A stretch of DNA of 64,000 nucleotides from Xanthobacteraceae bacterium (lineage in GTDB: Bacteria; Pseudomonadota; Alphaproteobacteria; Rhizobiales; Xanthobacteraceae). The translations under genes were made by a program, and so were the position numbers. Below the pieces are notes generated by a model that saw only the letters and a list, made by a program, of their open reading frames with translations, was not told the origin of the DNA and did no database searches. The stretch spans positions 1 to 64,000 of the forward strand of contig JAIESC010000140.1 of assembly GCA_019746355.1 (NCBI GenBank), given 5' to 3'. This document shows, in pieces, positions 54,201 through 61,044 of the stretch (position 1 is its first letter; each line of letters starts with the position of its first letter).

Positions 54201-55013
54201 AATCGCGCGGTCGTAGTCGCGCATGTCGCGATAGGCGAGGCCGCGGTTGTGATAGGCGAACGCGTCGTTCGGGGTGGCCTTGATGACGAGGTCGAAGTCC
54301 GGCACCGCGCGGTCGGGTTCGCCCTTGGCGCGGTAGGTCATGGCGCGGTTGTAGATCGTCAGCGTGCTTTTCGGATTGAGCCGGATCGCCGCGGTGAGGT
54401 CGGCGATGGCGCGCTCGTAGTCGCGCTTCTCATACAAAGCGTGGCTGCGCGTCGAATAATAGGTTGGGTTCTTCGAATCGTATTTGATCGCCTCGTCGAG
54501 ATCGGCGATGGCCTTGTCGAGTTCGCCCTTGGCCTTGTAGATCGCCGCCCGCGCGAAATGGACCGCGCTCTTGCCGTCGCGCGCGATGGCCTCGCTGAGG
54601 TCGCTGAGCGCCGCGTCCTGGTCGCCCTTCTCACGCAGCGCGTCGCCGCGATGGAAATACGCCGTCGCCATCACGCTCGGCTTGTCGCGATGGGCGTCGA
54701 TGATCACGGTGCAGGCTGCAATCAGCGCGGCCTGCGGCGCGTCCTTGTTCAGACAGGCTGCACGCTCCTGCGTGTTCTGCGGAACCGGCTCGGGCCTGGG
54801 CCTCGCCTGCTGCTGCTGTGGAGCTTGCGGCTGCGCCGCCGGACCGCGCTGCGGCTGTGCCGGCGCGGCCTGCGGACGTTGCGGCGGATAATATCGACGT
54901 GGCTGCTCCTGCCGAGCCCACGGAGGCAATTGCGCGAAAGCAGGCGCCGCCTGCAGCAGATACACTGCCGCCAGCGCAACGCCGCCCATGACGTGCCGCA
55001 TTCCCGTTTTCAT
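48291..55013 (-). CDS. Giant secreted protein of 62 consecutive TPR units
   Basis: A single uninterrupted gene for 2240 residues. It has a signal peptide (about 1-28, ...VYLLQAAPAFAQ) and a Pro/Gln-rich linker (about 29-80). From residue 116 to 2221 it consists of 62 consecutive 34-residue tetratricopeptide units, with consensus NRGxAYxxKGDxDRAIADFDQAIKLDP. Only units 2 and 33 are one residue short, and the lengths sum exactly (115 + 2106 + 19 = 2240). Unit 33 (residues 1203-1235) has lost the consensus (MTVAADPKDRANRQLGYDRG). A 19-residue tail ends GGRFSFWR. Such arrays bind other proteins as superhelical scaffolds, here probably periplasmic. The partners are unknown. Confidence 0.9.
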   Translation of the reverse strand: MKTGMRHVMGGVALAAVYLLQAAPAFAQLPPWARQEQPRRYYPPQRPQAAPAQPQRGPAAQPQAPQQQQARPRPEPVPQNTQERAACLNKDAPQAALIAACTVIIDAHRDKPSVMATAYFHRGDALREKGDQDAALSDLSEAIARDGKSAVHFARAAIYKAKGELDKAIADLDEAIKYDSKNPTYYSTRSHALYEKRDYERAIADLTAAIRLNPKSTLTIYNRAMTYRAKGEPDRAVPDFDLVIKATPNDAFAYHNRGLAYRDMRDYDRAIRDFDAATKINSSFSAAINDRGLAYVSKGETDSAIKDFELAIQINPKDSLAFNNRGLAYRNKGETDAALNSYDQAILISPDFALAYYNRGNAYYDKRDYDRAIQDYNQALKINPNYALAYYDRGVVYYDRHDYQKAVTDLSKAIELDPRDSLAYYNRGLTYRAMGDMDKSLADFDRSIKLDPKNPLPYYNRGLAARDKGDLDRAVADFSQSIRMDARNALAFYNRGLAYWERREFDKALADYEQAIRINPGYAPTYYSRGLAYFERRDYDRAINDLNQAINGRPNYPLAFNIRGLAYLAKGETDRGIQDFDQAVRLDPKFAVAFNNRGEAYQGKRDHERALADFDAAIKANPNYEQAYVNRGAIYRDRRDFERAAADFGQALKINPKSAAAYNNRGFALWNRGLSDEAIADFEQAIKLDPKFAAAYANRGTTYYDKRDYNRAIEDFNQAIRLNPNSPQPYHDRGLAYRDKGDSGRAIADFDQAIKLDPKFAAAYASRGLAYSNRQDFSRALADLDNAIRLDGKFAGAYNDRGLVNAATGKTDRAIADFTQAIRLNPNYDIAYNNRGLTYKARGDVDRAIEDFNQAVKVNPKYDIAFNNRGLIYREKGETDRAIADFSAAIAANPKYETAYTHRGQMLRGKGDLDGAIKDFDAAIKLNPNDAQSLYSRGSALAAKRDFDRAIADLDAAIKLNPGFAVAYHERGAAHLAKGRADRAIADFDQAVRHNPNFDIAFHNRGLAHRARGDNERAVADFDRAIRINPGFAAAFHNRGLAQHDRGDYDRAIADLTQAMKLDSNNFAAYNDRAIAYGAKGDSDRAIKDFDQVVKLDPSNAVALNNRGVAYRNKGQAERAIADFDAAIKLDAKYAVALYNRGTTHYDKLDFDRAIASFDQVIALDPANVLALHDRGVARYDKNDYERAIADFEQLVKLDVKMTVAADPKDRANRQLGYDRGAAEPPKQLRINPSFALAYNDRGLEAASKGEFDRALADFNQSVRINPNHAPAYYNRGNAHYGKRDLDRALTDFDQAIKLDPRSALAYYDRGLTHYERRDYDRALADFDTTIKLDPKDAFAYYNRGMAHYGRQDFDRAIADFSQAIKLDGKIALAYHNRGNALARQRDYDKAIADLDQAIKLDGNASRAFNDRGLAYGAKGELDRAIKDFDQAITLDTKGAPAYVNRGVAFSVKGDAGRALADYEQAIQINPTYAFAHYNRGNAYYDKGEYDRAIESYNEAIKLNPSDPVVYHNRGNAFANKRDIDRAIADQNQALKLNPNYALALSDRGLVYGARGDFDRAVADFDQAIKLDPRNALAFYNRGLTLRNRGELDRAIADFEAAIRHNPSHMAALYARGNAYLTKREFDRAIADLEQAIKLNPGLAVAYYDRGVAYGVKGDTDRAIADFDQALKLNPSDALALNNRGYAYRVKGDMAKAAADYEAAIKLDANQAAAYFNRGNAYYEKKDYDRAMADLDQAIKLNANYALALYNRGLVLREKGELDRALADFARVAQIEPKNAAAFNNLGLGYRSRGEIDKALASFDQAVKLDPGMAIGFNNRGAAFGMKGDMDRAIADLDQAIKLDPKDPRAFHNRGFAWRNKGDPDRAVADFDAALKLDPNYTVALYNRGNAYFLKKEYDRAIADQTAAIKLEPSYAAAYNSRGLAYDDKRDYDRAIADFNQSLKLNPNDPLVYNNRGFAYRNKGDTDRAIADYQQAIKLDPNYALALYNRGIAYYDKREFDRASTDLNAAIKLNPNAAGAFRERGITSYDKRDFDMATPDTDAMVRSAASFAIPPNNRASAYENRRDDDRVIQEVNQTIKNNAAPAVAHYNRANIFYGTRDYKQAIQYYNQAIKLQPDNAEALNRRCGARAIVGDLKAAVEDCSASLNLKPNNASALDNRGMAYLKMGQPEQALTDYDEALKLNPNAPAALYGRGVAKLMKGDVEASNADFEVAKGIKPSIADEFSKVGVQAGGRFSFWR
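48351..54668 (-). repeat. Array of 62 tandem 102-bp TPR-coding units
   Basis: The DNA of the giant protein gene repeats with a 102-bp period over 6.3 kb. Adjacent units vary but keep positions for the TPR consensus, so the array probably grew by unequal exchange and then drifted. Units 17-22 and 34-48 are closest to the consensus; the last six (from about 49,000 toward 48,351) are the most degenerate. Confidence 0.85.
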
Positions 55014-55448
55014 TTCCGCCTCTTCAGGTTGATCGGCGCTGACACGACGCCGGACCTATCCTGTGCCTGCACGCGGTCTATAGACCGGGCGGCTTGGTAA
55101 ACGTTGGGGTTTCGGCGGGTAACATTAATCTGCGCGCGACAATTTTTCCGATGAGCCGTTAAGTTTCGCGCCGCCTGCTGCGTGCGCGTCTATGCGCCGA
55201 TCACACGGAAGCACGCGCTATTTCGCTGCACTCTGAAAATTCGTGGTGAAGCGCGTGTCGACAAAACGTCTCGAATTGATGCGAGTTGTTCACCACGATC
55301 GACGCGGATCGCGCGTCAGCGCCTGAGCGGTTAGTACTAACGAAAGCTATTCGTCTCGAATACCCGGTTTTTCTTGGCTTCGGCGCCACCGCACCTCTAG
55401 AAATTTCCGGCACTCCGGAACGTTCGGCGGCTTCACCGGGCAGGCGCA
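55014..55448. other. Divergent intergenic region, no gene seen
   Basis: This 435-bp gap separates the giant TPR gene (start 55013) and the PBP1A gene (start 55449), so it must hold promoters for both. No palindromic repeat element is evident here, and no open frame shows a credible product. Confidence 0.5.
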
Positions 55449-58241
55449 ATGAACCTTATCCTCGTCAAGATGTTTGCCACTGCGCTGGCGCTGGCGCAGG
55501 TGACGACGCGTCCGGAATCGGTGAAGCTCGAATTCGATCCGGTCAACGATCAGGCCGAGGTCGTGCAGCTCCTCAAGGACGGCTGCACGCACATGCGCAA
55601 GGCCTTCGACATCGAGGACCTCAATCTCGACGTCCTGATCGACACCGCGCTGTCTGACCCGCAAACGGTAGCCGGAGAAATCCGCGCCTTCCGCGGCATC
55701 AACTTCGACGAGCTCGCGATCGCCTACAAGCAGTTCTGCGGCAACGCCACGGTCGAGAACTCGGCGTTCGATATGAAGCCGGTGATTGAATTTTACAACG
55801 GCGTCGCCGCGAACCTGCCCGACCACAACAAGCTCAAGGGCCTGAAGTTGCCCGGCACCAGCACCGTGCTGGACATCAAGGGCGAGAAGTTCGCCGAGTT
55901 GTTCGAGTCCGATCAGCGCCGCGTCTGGGTGCCGCTGAAGCAGATTCCCGAATACGTGCAGCTCGCCTTTGTCGCCGCCGAAGACAAGCGCTTCTACCAG
56001 CACAAGGGCATCGACGAGCGCGGCCTGATCCGCGCTTTCATCACCAACATCGCCGAGCCCGGCCGGCCGCAGGGCGGCTCGACCATCACCCAGCAGGTCG
56101 CCAAGAACCTGCTGGTCGGCGACGACGTGAGCTATGAGCGCAAAATCCGCGAGATGATCGTCGCCTCGCGCATCGATCAGGCGCTGAGCAAGGACGAAAT
56201 TCTCGAGATCTACCTGAACTCGATCTACCTCGGCCGCGGCGCCTGGGGCATCGACATGGCGGCGCACGGCTACTTCAAGAAGCCGGCGTCGGCGCTCACC
56301 GTCACCGAAGGTGCGATGCTCGCCGCCATGGCCAAGGGGCCGTCCTACTTCAGCCCGGACCGTTATCCCGAGCGCGCCCGCGAGCGCTACGCCTACGTGC
56401 TCAAGCGCATGCAGGAGGACAAGATCGCAGGCACCGAGAACGTCACGCCGGGCGTGACCGGCGGCCCGCGCATCGTGCCCTACGAGAAGCCCAAGCGCGA
56501 AGGCGGCTTCCATTTCGTCGACCATCTGATGCGTGAGGCAAAAACCCTCGTCGGCATGCAGTCGCTGACCTCGGAATCCTTCACGGTCCGCTCGACCATC
56601 AATTCGAAGCTGCAGCGGGCCACCGAACAGGCCTTGCAGGACGGGCTCGCGCGTTACGAGGCAAAGAGCGGCCGCGCCGTCTACCACGGACCGGAGCTGA
56701 GCCTCGGCGAGGTCGTCGCCCGCATCACCACCGAGCAGAGCACCCGCGCGCTGCGACGCGGCCGCGTCATGAAACCGATCTGGCAGATCGCGCTGCAGAC
56801 CGCGAAGCTGCCGCTCTACGACGTGCACTGGCCGATTGCCGTGGTGCTGGGCCGCAGCGCGGAAAACGGCCGCTCGCAGATCCGCGTCGGCCTGCGCGAC
56901 GGGCGCATTGTGCCGCTGTCGCTGCCGGAGCACGTCTCGCCGGAGATGCTGAAGCTCAACGACGTGATCTTCGTCAACGTCGTCGAAGGCAATAAGCCGA
57001 CCGAAGCCAAGGCCGAGCTGCGGATCAAGCCCAAGGTGCAGGGCGCGGCGCTGGTGCTCGAGAACAAGTCCGGCCGGATCCTGGCGATGGTCGGCGGCTT
57101 TTCCTATCCGCTGAGCCAGCTCAACCGCACGACGCAGGCGCTGCGCCAGCCCGGTTCCTCGATCAAGCCGCTCACCTATCTCGCCGCGCTGCACCGCGGC
57201 CTGCAGCCGAACACGCTGGTGACCGACCAGCCGGTGACGCTGCCGCCGATCCCCGGCGTCAGCACGCACTACTGGTCGCCGAAGAACTACGACGGCCAGA
57301 GCTGGGGCTCGATGACGCTGCGCCGGGCGCTCGAGCAGTCGAAAAACCTCGTCACCACGCGGCTGCTCGATGGCGGCATCGACAAGGATCCGACCAAGAG
57401 CCTGGAACAAATCTGCGAGCTGGCGCTTGAAGCCAGGATTTATCCCGAGTGCATGAAGAACTATCCGTTCATCCTTGGCGCCCAGGCACTGCGCATGATC
57501 GACCTTGCCGGCTTCTACGCGGCGATCGCCAACGAAGGCCAGCGCGTCATCCCCTACACGATCGACGCCATCGAGAAGAACGGCCAGGCGGTCTATCGCC
57601 ACGATGCCGGCAGGCCGGTGATCATGGCGGGCGGCGACCGCGCCGCGTTCTTCCAGCTTCGCACCATCCTCGAAGGCGTGGTGGCGCGCGGCACGGCGGC
57701 CGCGATGAAGCACCTGACCGGCTTTGCCGGCGGCAAGACCGGCACCACCGACAACGAGAACGACGCCTGGTTCGCAGGCTTCACCAGCGACGTCACCGTC
57801 GTCGCCTGGGTCGGCTATGACAACGCCCGCGGCAAACAGACGCTGGGCCGCGGCGGCACCGGCGGCCAGGTCGCGGTCCCGATCGTCGAGCAGATCATGC
57901 AGGCGGCGTGGAATTTCCAGTCGCCGAAGGCGCCGCTGCCGCCGCCGTCGGCCGAGGCGGCCCGCTATCTCAAGCCCATGCCGATCGACCTCAACAGTGG
58001 ACAACGGCTGGCATCGGCCAAAAACGGCGGTTTCACCGAATATTTCCGTCTCGACGCGCAAAAGAAGCTGCGCGACACTCAATTTGCGCTGGCTGGCCGC
58101 CATTCCCTGGCACGGAGCGGGCCGATGCCCGCCCCCGCCGCGAACGACGACCGGCCACGCGAGCCACAGCCGGGTGTTATCCAGCGGCCCAATCCGATGG
58201 ACCGGATGCCGCGTACGTTACGGGAATTGTTCAGGCTTTGA
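55449..58241 (+). CDS. Class A penicillin-binding protein (PBP1A-type)
   Basis: A 930-residue bifunctional peptidoglycan synthase. The transglycosylase (GT51) domain has the catalytic Glu178 in FVAAEDKRFYQHKGID and QGGSTITQQVAKNLL (208-222). The transpeptidase domain has the SxxK nucleophile Ser570 in QPGSSIKPLTY, SKN near residue 634 and KTGT at 763. The N-terminus is unusual: a short hydrophobic start (MNLILVKMFATALALAQV) followed by about 130 residues without the standard membrane helix, including a Cys-containing GCTHMRKAFDIED segment. Its C-terminus is Pro-rich. It is divergent from the giant TPR gene. Confidence 0.9.
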   Translation: MNLILVKMFATALALAQVTTRPESVKLEFDPVNDQAEVVQLLKDGCTHMRKAFDIEDLNLDVLIDTALSDPQTVAGEIRAFRGINFDELAIAYKQFCGNATVENSAFDMKPVIEFYNGVAANLPDHNKLKGLKLPGTSTVLDIKGEKFAELFESDQRRVWVPLKQIPEYVQLAFVAAEDKRFYQHKGIDERGLIRAFITNIAEPGRPQGGSTITQQVAKNLLVGDDVSYERKIREMIVASRIDQALSKDEILEIYLNSIYLGRGAWGIDMAAHGYFKKPASALTVTEGAMLAAMAKGPSYFSPDRYPERARERYAYVLKRMQEDKIAGTENVTPGVTGGPRIVPYEKPKREGGFHFVDHLMREAKTLVGMQSLTSESFTVRSTINSKLQRATEQALQDGLARYEAKSGRAVYHGPELSLGEVVARITTEQSTRALRRGRVMKPIWQIALQTAKLPLYDVHWPIAVVLGRSAENGRSQIRVGLRDGRIVPLSLPEHVSPEMLKLNDVIFVNVVEGNKPTEAKAELRIKPKVQGAALVLENKSGRILAMVGGFSYPLSQLNRTTQALRQPGSSIKPLTYLAALHRGLQPNTLVTDQPVTLPPIPGVSTHYWSPKNYDGQSWGSMTLRRALEQSKNLVTTRLLDGGIDKDPTKSLEQICELALEARIYPECMKNYPFILGAQALRMIDLAGFYAAIANEGQRVIPYTIDAIEKNGQAVYRHDAGRPVIMAGGDRAAFFQLRTILEGVVARGTAAAMKHLTGFAGGKTGTTDNENDAWFAGFTSDVTVVAWVGYDNARGKQTLGRGGTGGQVAVPIVEQIMQAAWNFQSPKAPLPPPSAEAARYLKPMPIDLNSGQRLASAKNGGFTEYFRLDAQKKLRDTQFALAGRHSLARSGPMPAPAANDDRPREPQPGVIQRPNPMDRMPRTLRELFRL

Positions 58242-58317
58242 GGGTGAACCGCCGCACATAAAGCGGCCACTAACTTGTGGGAATTGAATCAGAACTCGGA
58301 GAGTCAGGGTAACAGCC

Positions 58318-59349
58318 ATGTGGATCAAAAGCTCGACTGCCACGCTGCTGGCGTTTGCGACCACCGTCGCCTTCGCCGCGGCGCAGGACTACCAGATCGT
58401 GAAGGTGGCTTCGGTCGCCGGCGCTGCCGTCGACTCGCTCAAGCCCAAGACCATCTTCTTCACCGATCACCGCGCCGACGAGACGTCGGACAAGGGCGCG
58501 TTCATCCGCTTCGAGGAGTGGCTGAAGACGCGGCCGGTTGAGGCCAAGTACCTCAACATCTTCCCGAGCTTCCGCGAGGGCATGGTCCACAAGATCATCG
58601 ACGGTTCGAAGAAGGAGGTGAAGGACGAGCTGCAGATGTACGTCACCGAGGCGCGCTTCATGCTGTCGCGCCCGGCCGACAAGGTCGACCTCAAGGCCTT
58701 CGCCACGCTGCCGTTCGTGCAGAGCATCGACCCGTCGATCAAGCACGAGGCGATCAAGCCGTCCGACGTTTCGACCATGAAGGACGAGAAGGGTACGAAC
58801 AACAAGAACCCGGACCGCAACTGGTGCGAGGGCGCGGGCGTCACCGCCTGCATCCGCTCGAACTACAAGCTTGAGGGCAAGCTGCCGATCGGCGTAGCCC
58901 TCGCCAACAAGCTGCGCGACAGCGAGAAGAAGCTGTCGGACACGATCGAGTTCGAAAGCGAGATGCGGCTCCTCAGCGCGGCCGACATCGACGCCGAGGG
59001 CTTGAAGAAGCTCACCGGCGTGAACACGCCGGTCGCCGGCGTGCTCGAGCAGAACATGTTCTACGTCAACCAGGTGATGCGCTTCGGCAAGCTCCTCGCC
59101 GTATTCCAGCCGAACCCGGCGGACGCCAAGAGCACCATCACCACGGTGGTGATCGCGCTTGCGGTCGGCTCCAGCACGCTCGAGCAGAAGAAGAAGTACG
59201 AGAACGTCCCGGTGCTGCGCAACCTCGTGCCGTCGCAGGTGCTGCTCGGCAACAGCTCGTTCAACACCGGCAACTCGATCAGCGCCGGCCTGCCGAGCTA
59301 CGTCCGCAACCGGATCAAGGCCATCGCCGGAATCCTCGACCGCGGCTGA
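58318..59349 (+). CDS. Secreted protein of unknown function
   Basis: A 343-residue protein with a signal peptide (MWIKSSTATLLAFATTVAFAAAQ). The mature part has IVKVASVAGAAVDSLKPKTIFFTDHRADETSDKGAFIRFEEWLKTRPVEAKYLNIFPSFREGMVHKIIDG and later TPVAGVLEQNMFYVNQVMRFGKLLAVFQPNPADAKSTITTVVIALAVGS. I do not recognise a domain. A strong terminator follows within 32 bp, and codon use is strongly biased to preferred codons (for example AAG and CTC), both consistent with high expression. Two cysteines (residues near 170-180) could form a disulfide. Confidence 0.65.
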   Translation: MWIKSSTATLLAFATTVAFAAAQDYQIVKVASVAGAAVDSLKPKTIFFTDHRADETSDKGAFIRFEEWLKTRPVEAKYLNIFPSFREGMVHKIIDGSKKEVKDELQMYVTEARFMLSRPADKVDLKAFATLPFVQSIDPSIKHEAIKPSDVSTMKDEKGTNNKNPDRNWCEGAGVTACIRSNYKLEGKLPIGVALANKLRDSEKKLSDTIEFESEMRLLSAADIDAEGLKKLTGVNTPVAGVLEQNMFYVNQVMRFGKLLAVFQPNPADAKSTITTVVIALAVGSSTLEQKKKYENVPVLRNLVPSQVLLGNSSFNTGNSISAGLPSYVRNRIKAIAGILDRG

Positions 59350-59380
59350 GATCGCGGCGCTCCCAGGTTCCCCTGACACG

Positions 59381-59412
59381 AGCGGCCCGCCGAAAGGCGG
59401 GCCGCTTTGTTT
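59381..59412 (+). terminator. Intrinsic terminator after the secreted protein gene
   Basis: Perfect 10-bp stem GCGGCCCGCC (59382-59391), GAAA tetraloop, GGCGGGCCGC (59396-59405), then TTTGTTTT. This ends the 58318 transcript and insulates the TetR gene. Confidence 0.88.
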
Positions 59413-59419
59413 TCAGCTC

Positions 59420-59454
59420 TTGACTGACTCGGACGACCATCCTACAAATTAGGA
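59420..59454 (+). promoter_or_regulatory. Promoter with overlapping operator for the TetR gene
   Basis: TTGACT (59420-59425) and TACAAA (59443-59448) are separated by 17 bp, a near-ideal sigma-70 promoter. The -10 box lies inside the inverted repeat TCCTA-CAAAT-TAGGA (59440-59454), which would let the TetR protein encoded at 59478 shut off its own transcription. Confidence 0.7.
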
Positions 59455-59477
59455 CGATCGCCCAATTCCGGTGTATC

Positions 59478-60071
59478 ATGCGTGACAAGACCACCCGCGA
59501 CCAGATCGTCGAAGCGGCCGATCAGTTGTTTTATCGGCAAGGCTACGCGCACACCTCGTTCTCGGACATTGCCGATGCCGTGCGGATTTCGCGCGGCAAT
59601 TTTTATTACCACTTCAAAACCAAGGACGGGATTCTGGATGCCGTGATCGAGGCCCGTCTGACGAGCACCCGGACGATGCTGGAACGATGGGAAATGGAAG
59701 GAAGCACCCCCGAGGAACGAATCCGGAGCTTTATTCATATCCTGATCGCCAATCGCGCCGATATCAAACGCTACGGCTGCCCGGTCGGCACGCTCTGCGG
59801 CGAGCTTGCGAAGCTCGATCATGCCGCGCAAGCCGAAGCCAATCAGCTCTTCACGCTGTTTCGCACCTGGCTGCGCCGGCAGTTCGCGCGGCTCGGCCGC
59901 GAGGCCGATGCCGACGCGCTGGCGATGCATCTGCTCGCCCGCAGTCAAGGCGTTGCGACGCTGGCCAATGCCTTTCACGACGAAAAATTCATCAGGCAAG
60001 AAGTGAAAGAGATGTGCGACTGGCTGCGATCGTGCACGGAAAGCGTTGTGCGACAGCCACCAGGTCATTGA
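59478..60071 (+). CDS. TetR/AcrR family transcriptional regulator
   Basis: A 197-residue regulator. The HTH region is RDQIVEAADQLFYRQGYAHTSFSDIADAVRISRGNFYYHFKTKDGILDAVIEARL, with the recognition helix and FYYHFKTKDGILDAVI typical of AcrR-like repressors; TetR_C_6-like segments (LERWEMEGSTPEERIRSFIHIL) follow. It is the first gene of a likely three-gene unit with YciI (11 bp later) and Tag. Confidence 0.88.
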   Translation: MRDKTTRDQIVEAADQLFYRQGYAHTSFSDIADAVRISRGNFYYHFKTKDGILDAVIEARLTSTRTMLERWEMEGSTPEERIRSFIHILIANRADIKRYGCPVGTLCGELAKLDHAAQAEANQLFTLFRTWLRRQFARLGREADADALAMHLLARSQGVATLANAFHDEKFIRQEVKEMCDWLRSCTESVVRQPPGH

Positions 60072-60082
60072 AAGGGCGTCTG

Positions 60083-60370
60083 ATGTTTGTCGTGCTGCTC
60101 AGGTTTTCCGGCAACAAAGGCCAGGCCGGCCAGTTCATGGAAGGCCACAAAGAATGGCTCAAGCGCGGCTTTGACGAGGGCGTGTTTTTGCTGGCCGGCA
60201 GCCTTCAATCCAATTCGGGCGGCGGGATTCTGGCGCACAACACGTCGCTGTCAGACCTGCAAGGCCGGGTGAACACCGATCCGTTTGTCGCGGAGGACGT
60301 TGTCAGCGCGGAAATCGTCGAGATCGCGCCGTCGAGAACCGACGAGCGGCTGAAGTTCATTCTCGGGTAA
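60083..60370 (+). CDS. YciI family protein
   Basis: A 95-residue ferredoxin-like alpha/beta protein: MFVVLLRFSGNKGQAGQFMEGHKEWLKRGFDEGVFLLAGSLQSNSGGGILAHNTSLSDLQGRVNTDPFVAEDVVSAEIVEIAPSR. The HKEW and NTDPF motifs match YCII domains, whose general role is unclear (some are dehalogenation-like or chlorophenol-linked). It is directly behind the TetR gene and likely co-regulated. Confidence 0.8.
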   Translation: MFVVLLRFSGNKGQAGQFMEGHKEWLKRGFDEGVFLLAGSLQSNSGGGILAHNTSLSDLQGRVNTDPFVAEDVVSAEIVEIAPSRTDERLKFILG

Positions 60371-60375
60371 GCGCG

Positions 60376-60978
60376 ATGTTCGTTGGTCCCGATGGCAAAT
60401 CGCGTTGCCGCTGGTGCGGTTCGGCGCCGGAGTTTCTCGCCTATCACGATACCGAGTGGGGTTTTCCGGTCAGCGACGACCATCGCCTGTTCGAGAAATT
60501 GAGCCTGGAGGGTTTTCAGTCCGGATTGAGCTGGCGCACCATTCTTGCCAAGCGCGAGAACTTTCGCGCCGCGTTCTACAATTTCGATTTCGATCGGATC
60601 GCGCGTTTCACCGCGCGCGACGTCGCGCGTCTGCTCAAGGATGGAGGCATCGTCCGCCATCGCGGCAAGATCGAGGCTGTGATCAACAATGCACGGCGAG
60701 CGCAAGAGCTTGTCATACGGGAAGGCTCGCTCGCGGCCTTCATCTGGCGCTACGAGCCCGACGCGAAGCAGCTTGCAAAGCCGCAGACGGCATCGACCTC
60801 ACAGGAATCGCTGACCCTGTCGAAGGAGCTCAAAAGGCAAGGCTGGGCCTTCGTCGGGCCGACCACCGTCTATGCGTTTATGCAGGCGATGGGGCTGGTC
60901 AACGATCACGTCGAGGACTGCGTGATCCGCGCCAAGGTTGAGCGCGCGCGCCGGAGTTTTCGACGGCCGGAGCGCTGA
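60376..60978 (+). CDS. tag: DNA-3-methyladenine glycosylase I
   Basis: A 200-residue base-excision repair enzyme that removes 3-methyladenine. Family motifs are CRWCGSAPEFLAYHDTEWGFPVSDDHRLFEKLSLEGFQSGLSWRTILAKRENFRAAF and the C-terminal WAFVGPTTVYAFMQAMGLVNDH. The zinc ligands are expected at Cys11, His24 (YHDTEW), the His in VNDH and the Cys in EDCVIR. It starts 5 bp after the YciI gene. Confidence 0.9.
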   Translation: MFVGPDGKSRCRWCGSAPEFLAYHDTEWGFPVSDDHRLFEKLSLEGFQSGLSWRTILAKRENFRAAFYNFDFDRIARFTARDVARLLKDGGIVRHRGKIEAVINNARRAQELVIREGSLAAFIWRYEPDAKQLAKPQTASTSQESLTLSKELKRQGWAFVGPTTVYAFMQAMGLVNDHVEDCVIRAKVERARRSFRRPER

Positions 60979-60988
60979 CGTCCAACGC

Positions 60989-61024
60989 AAAAAAGGTAGC
61001 GCCGGCCGCATCGCTGCGGCCGGC
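60989..61024 (-). terminator. Intrinsic terminator of the reverse-strand gene
   Basis: The stem GCCGGCCGCA/TGCGGCCGGC (61001-61010 and 61015-61024, loop TCGC) is followed, in the reverse direction, by a short spacer and six T (60989-60994 as A on the forward strand). It ends the transcript of the gene at 61045-61599. Confidence 0.75.
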
Positions 61025-61044
61025 GTCGAATGCCGTTGTACAGA

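Noticed and set aside
55347..58103. Reverse-strand open frame of 918 codons opposite the PBP1A gene.
   Set aside because: It is the shadow of a verified coding sequence with intact catalytic motifs and shows no domain of its own.
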